This document shows, one piece after another, positions 63,989 to 64,000 of a DNA stretch of 64,000 bases. How positions within the stretch are numbered: the first letter of the stretch is position 1; each line of letters opens with the position of its first letter. A model generated the notes under the pieces. That model saw only the letters and a program-made list of their open reading frames with translations. It was not told where the DNA came from and did no database searches. This DNA is from Sthenelais limicola (taxonomy: Eukaryota > Annelida > Polychaeta > Phyllodocida > Sigalionidae). The stretch lies in assembly GCA_942159475.1 (NCBI GenBank), contig OW804095.1:63640773-63704772 (forward strand), given 5' to 3'. The translations under genes were made by a program, and so were the position numbers.

Positions 63989-64000
63989 CTAGATATAACA

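Overview
This is a window of an AT-rich, intron-bearing animal nuclear genome. Spliced genes with GT-AG introns, LINE and MITE debris, microsatellites and a kilobase-scale minisatellite block all point that way. The density of the palindrome TAGGCCTA, the PRR15-like gene and the LINE types suggest a marine invertebrate deuterostome, perhaps an echinoderm. That placement is inference, because no single marker settles it.

Layout. (1) 1-11.8 kb: one compact gene at 1683-2222 encodes a protein with an SGNH-hydrolase-like fold whose catalytic residues are replaced. The rest is non-coding with foldback elements and a duplicated 77-bp element. (2) 11.9-18.9 kb: two decayed LINE fragments (reverse-transcriptase C-terminus at about 11.94-12.3 kb; endonuclease domain at 18.19-18.85 kb) flank the most unusual gene of the window. 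This is a minus-strand 359-residue protein at 14509-15588 made almost wholly of nineteen copies of a 14-residue unit, x-[IVL]-x-W-x-F-x8. (3) 18.9-39.7 kb: no coding gene that I can support; a long TA microsatellite lies at 31.2 kb. A possible promoter near 36.59 kb may serve the next gene. (4) 39.72-40.49 kb: a PRR15/PRR15L-like gene with an untranslated 5' part and one coding exon. (5) 45.1-50.7 kb: a minus-strand gene that I assembled from nine exons whose phases all agree. It encodes about 552 residues built of four ricin-B-type beta-trefoil (lectin-like) domains. (6) 51.18-57.80 kb: a 6.6-kb non-coding block bounded by imperfect 26-bp inverted repeats with subterminal copies of the same motif. 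It holds a tRNA-derived SINE, a 48-bp hairpin minisatellite with rearranged duplicates, and about 2.7 kb of a 16/32-bp C-rich minisatellite. (7) 57.8-64 kb: a retrocopy-like poly(A) end and a CTCF-like site, then the last five exons of a minus-strand M28 zinc peptidase gene whose 5' part lies beyond the right edge.

The genes do not form an obvious pathway. The two items most likely to be undescribed are the W-x-F repeat protein and the inverted-repeat-bounded minisatellite block. Exon boundaries were placed by eye from splice consensus, phase continuity and domain continuity. They were not confirmed by transcripts.
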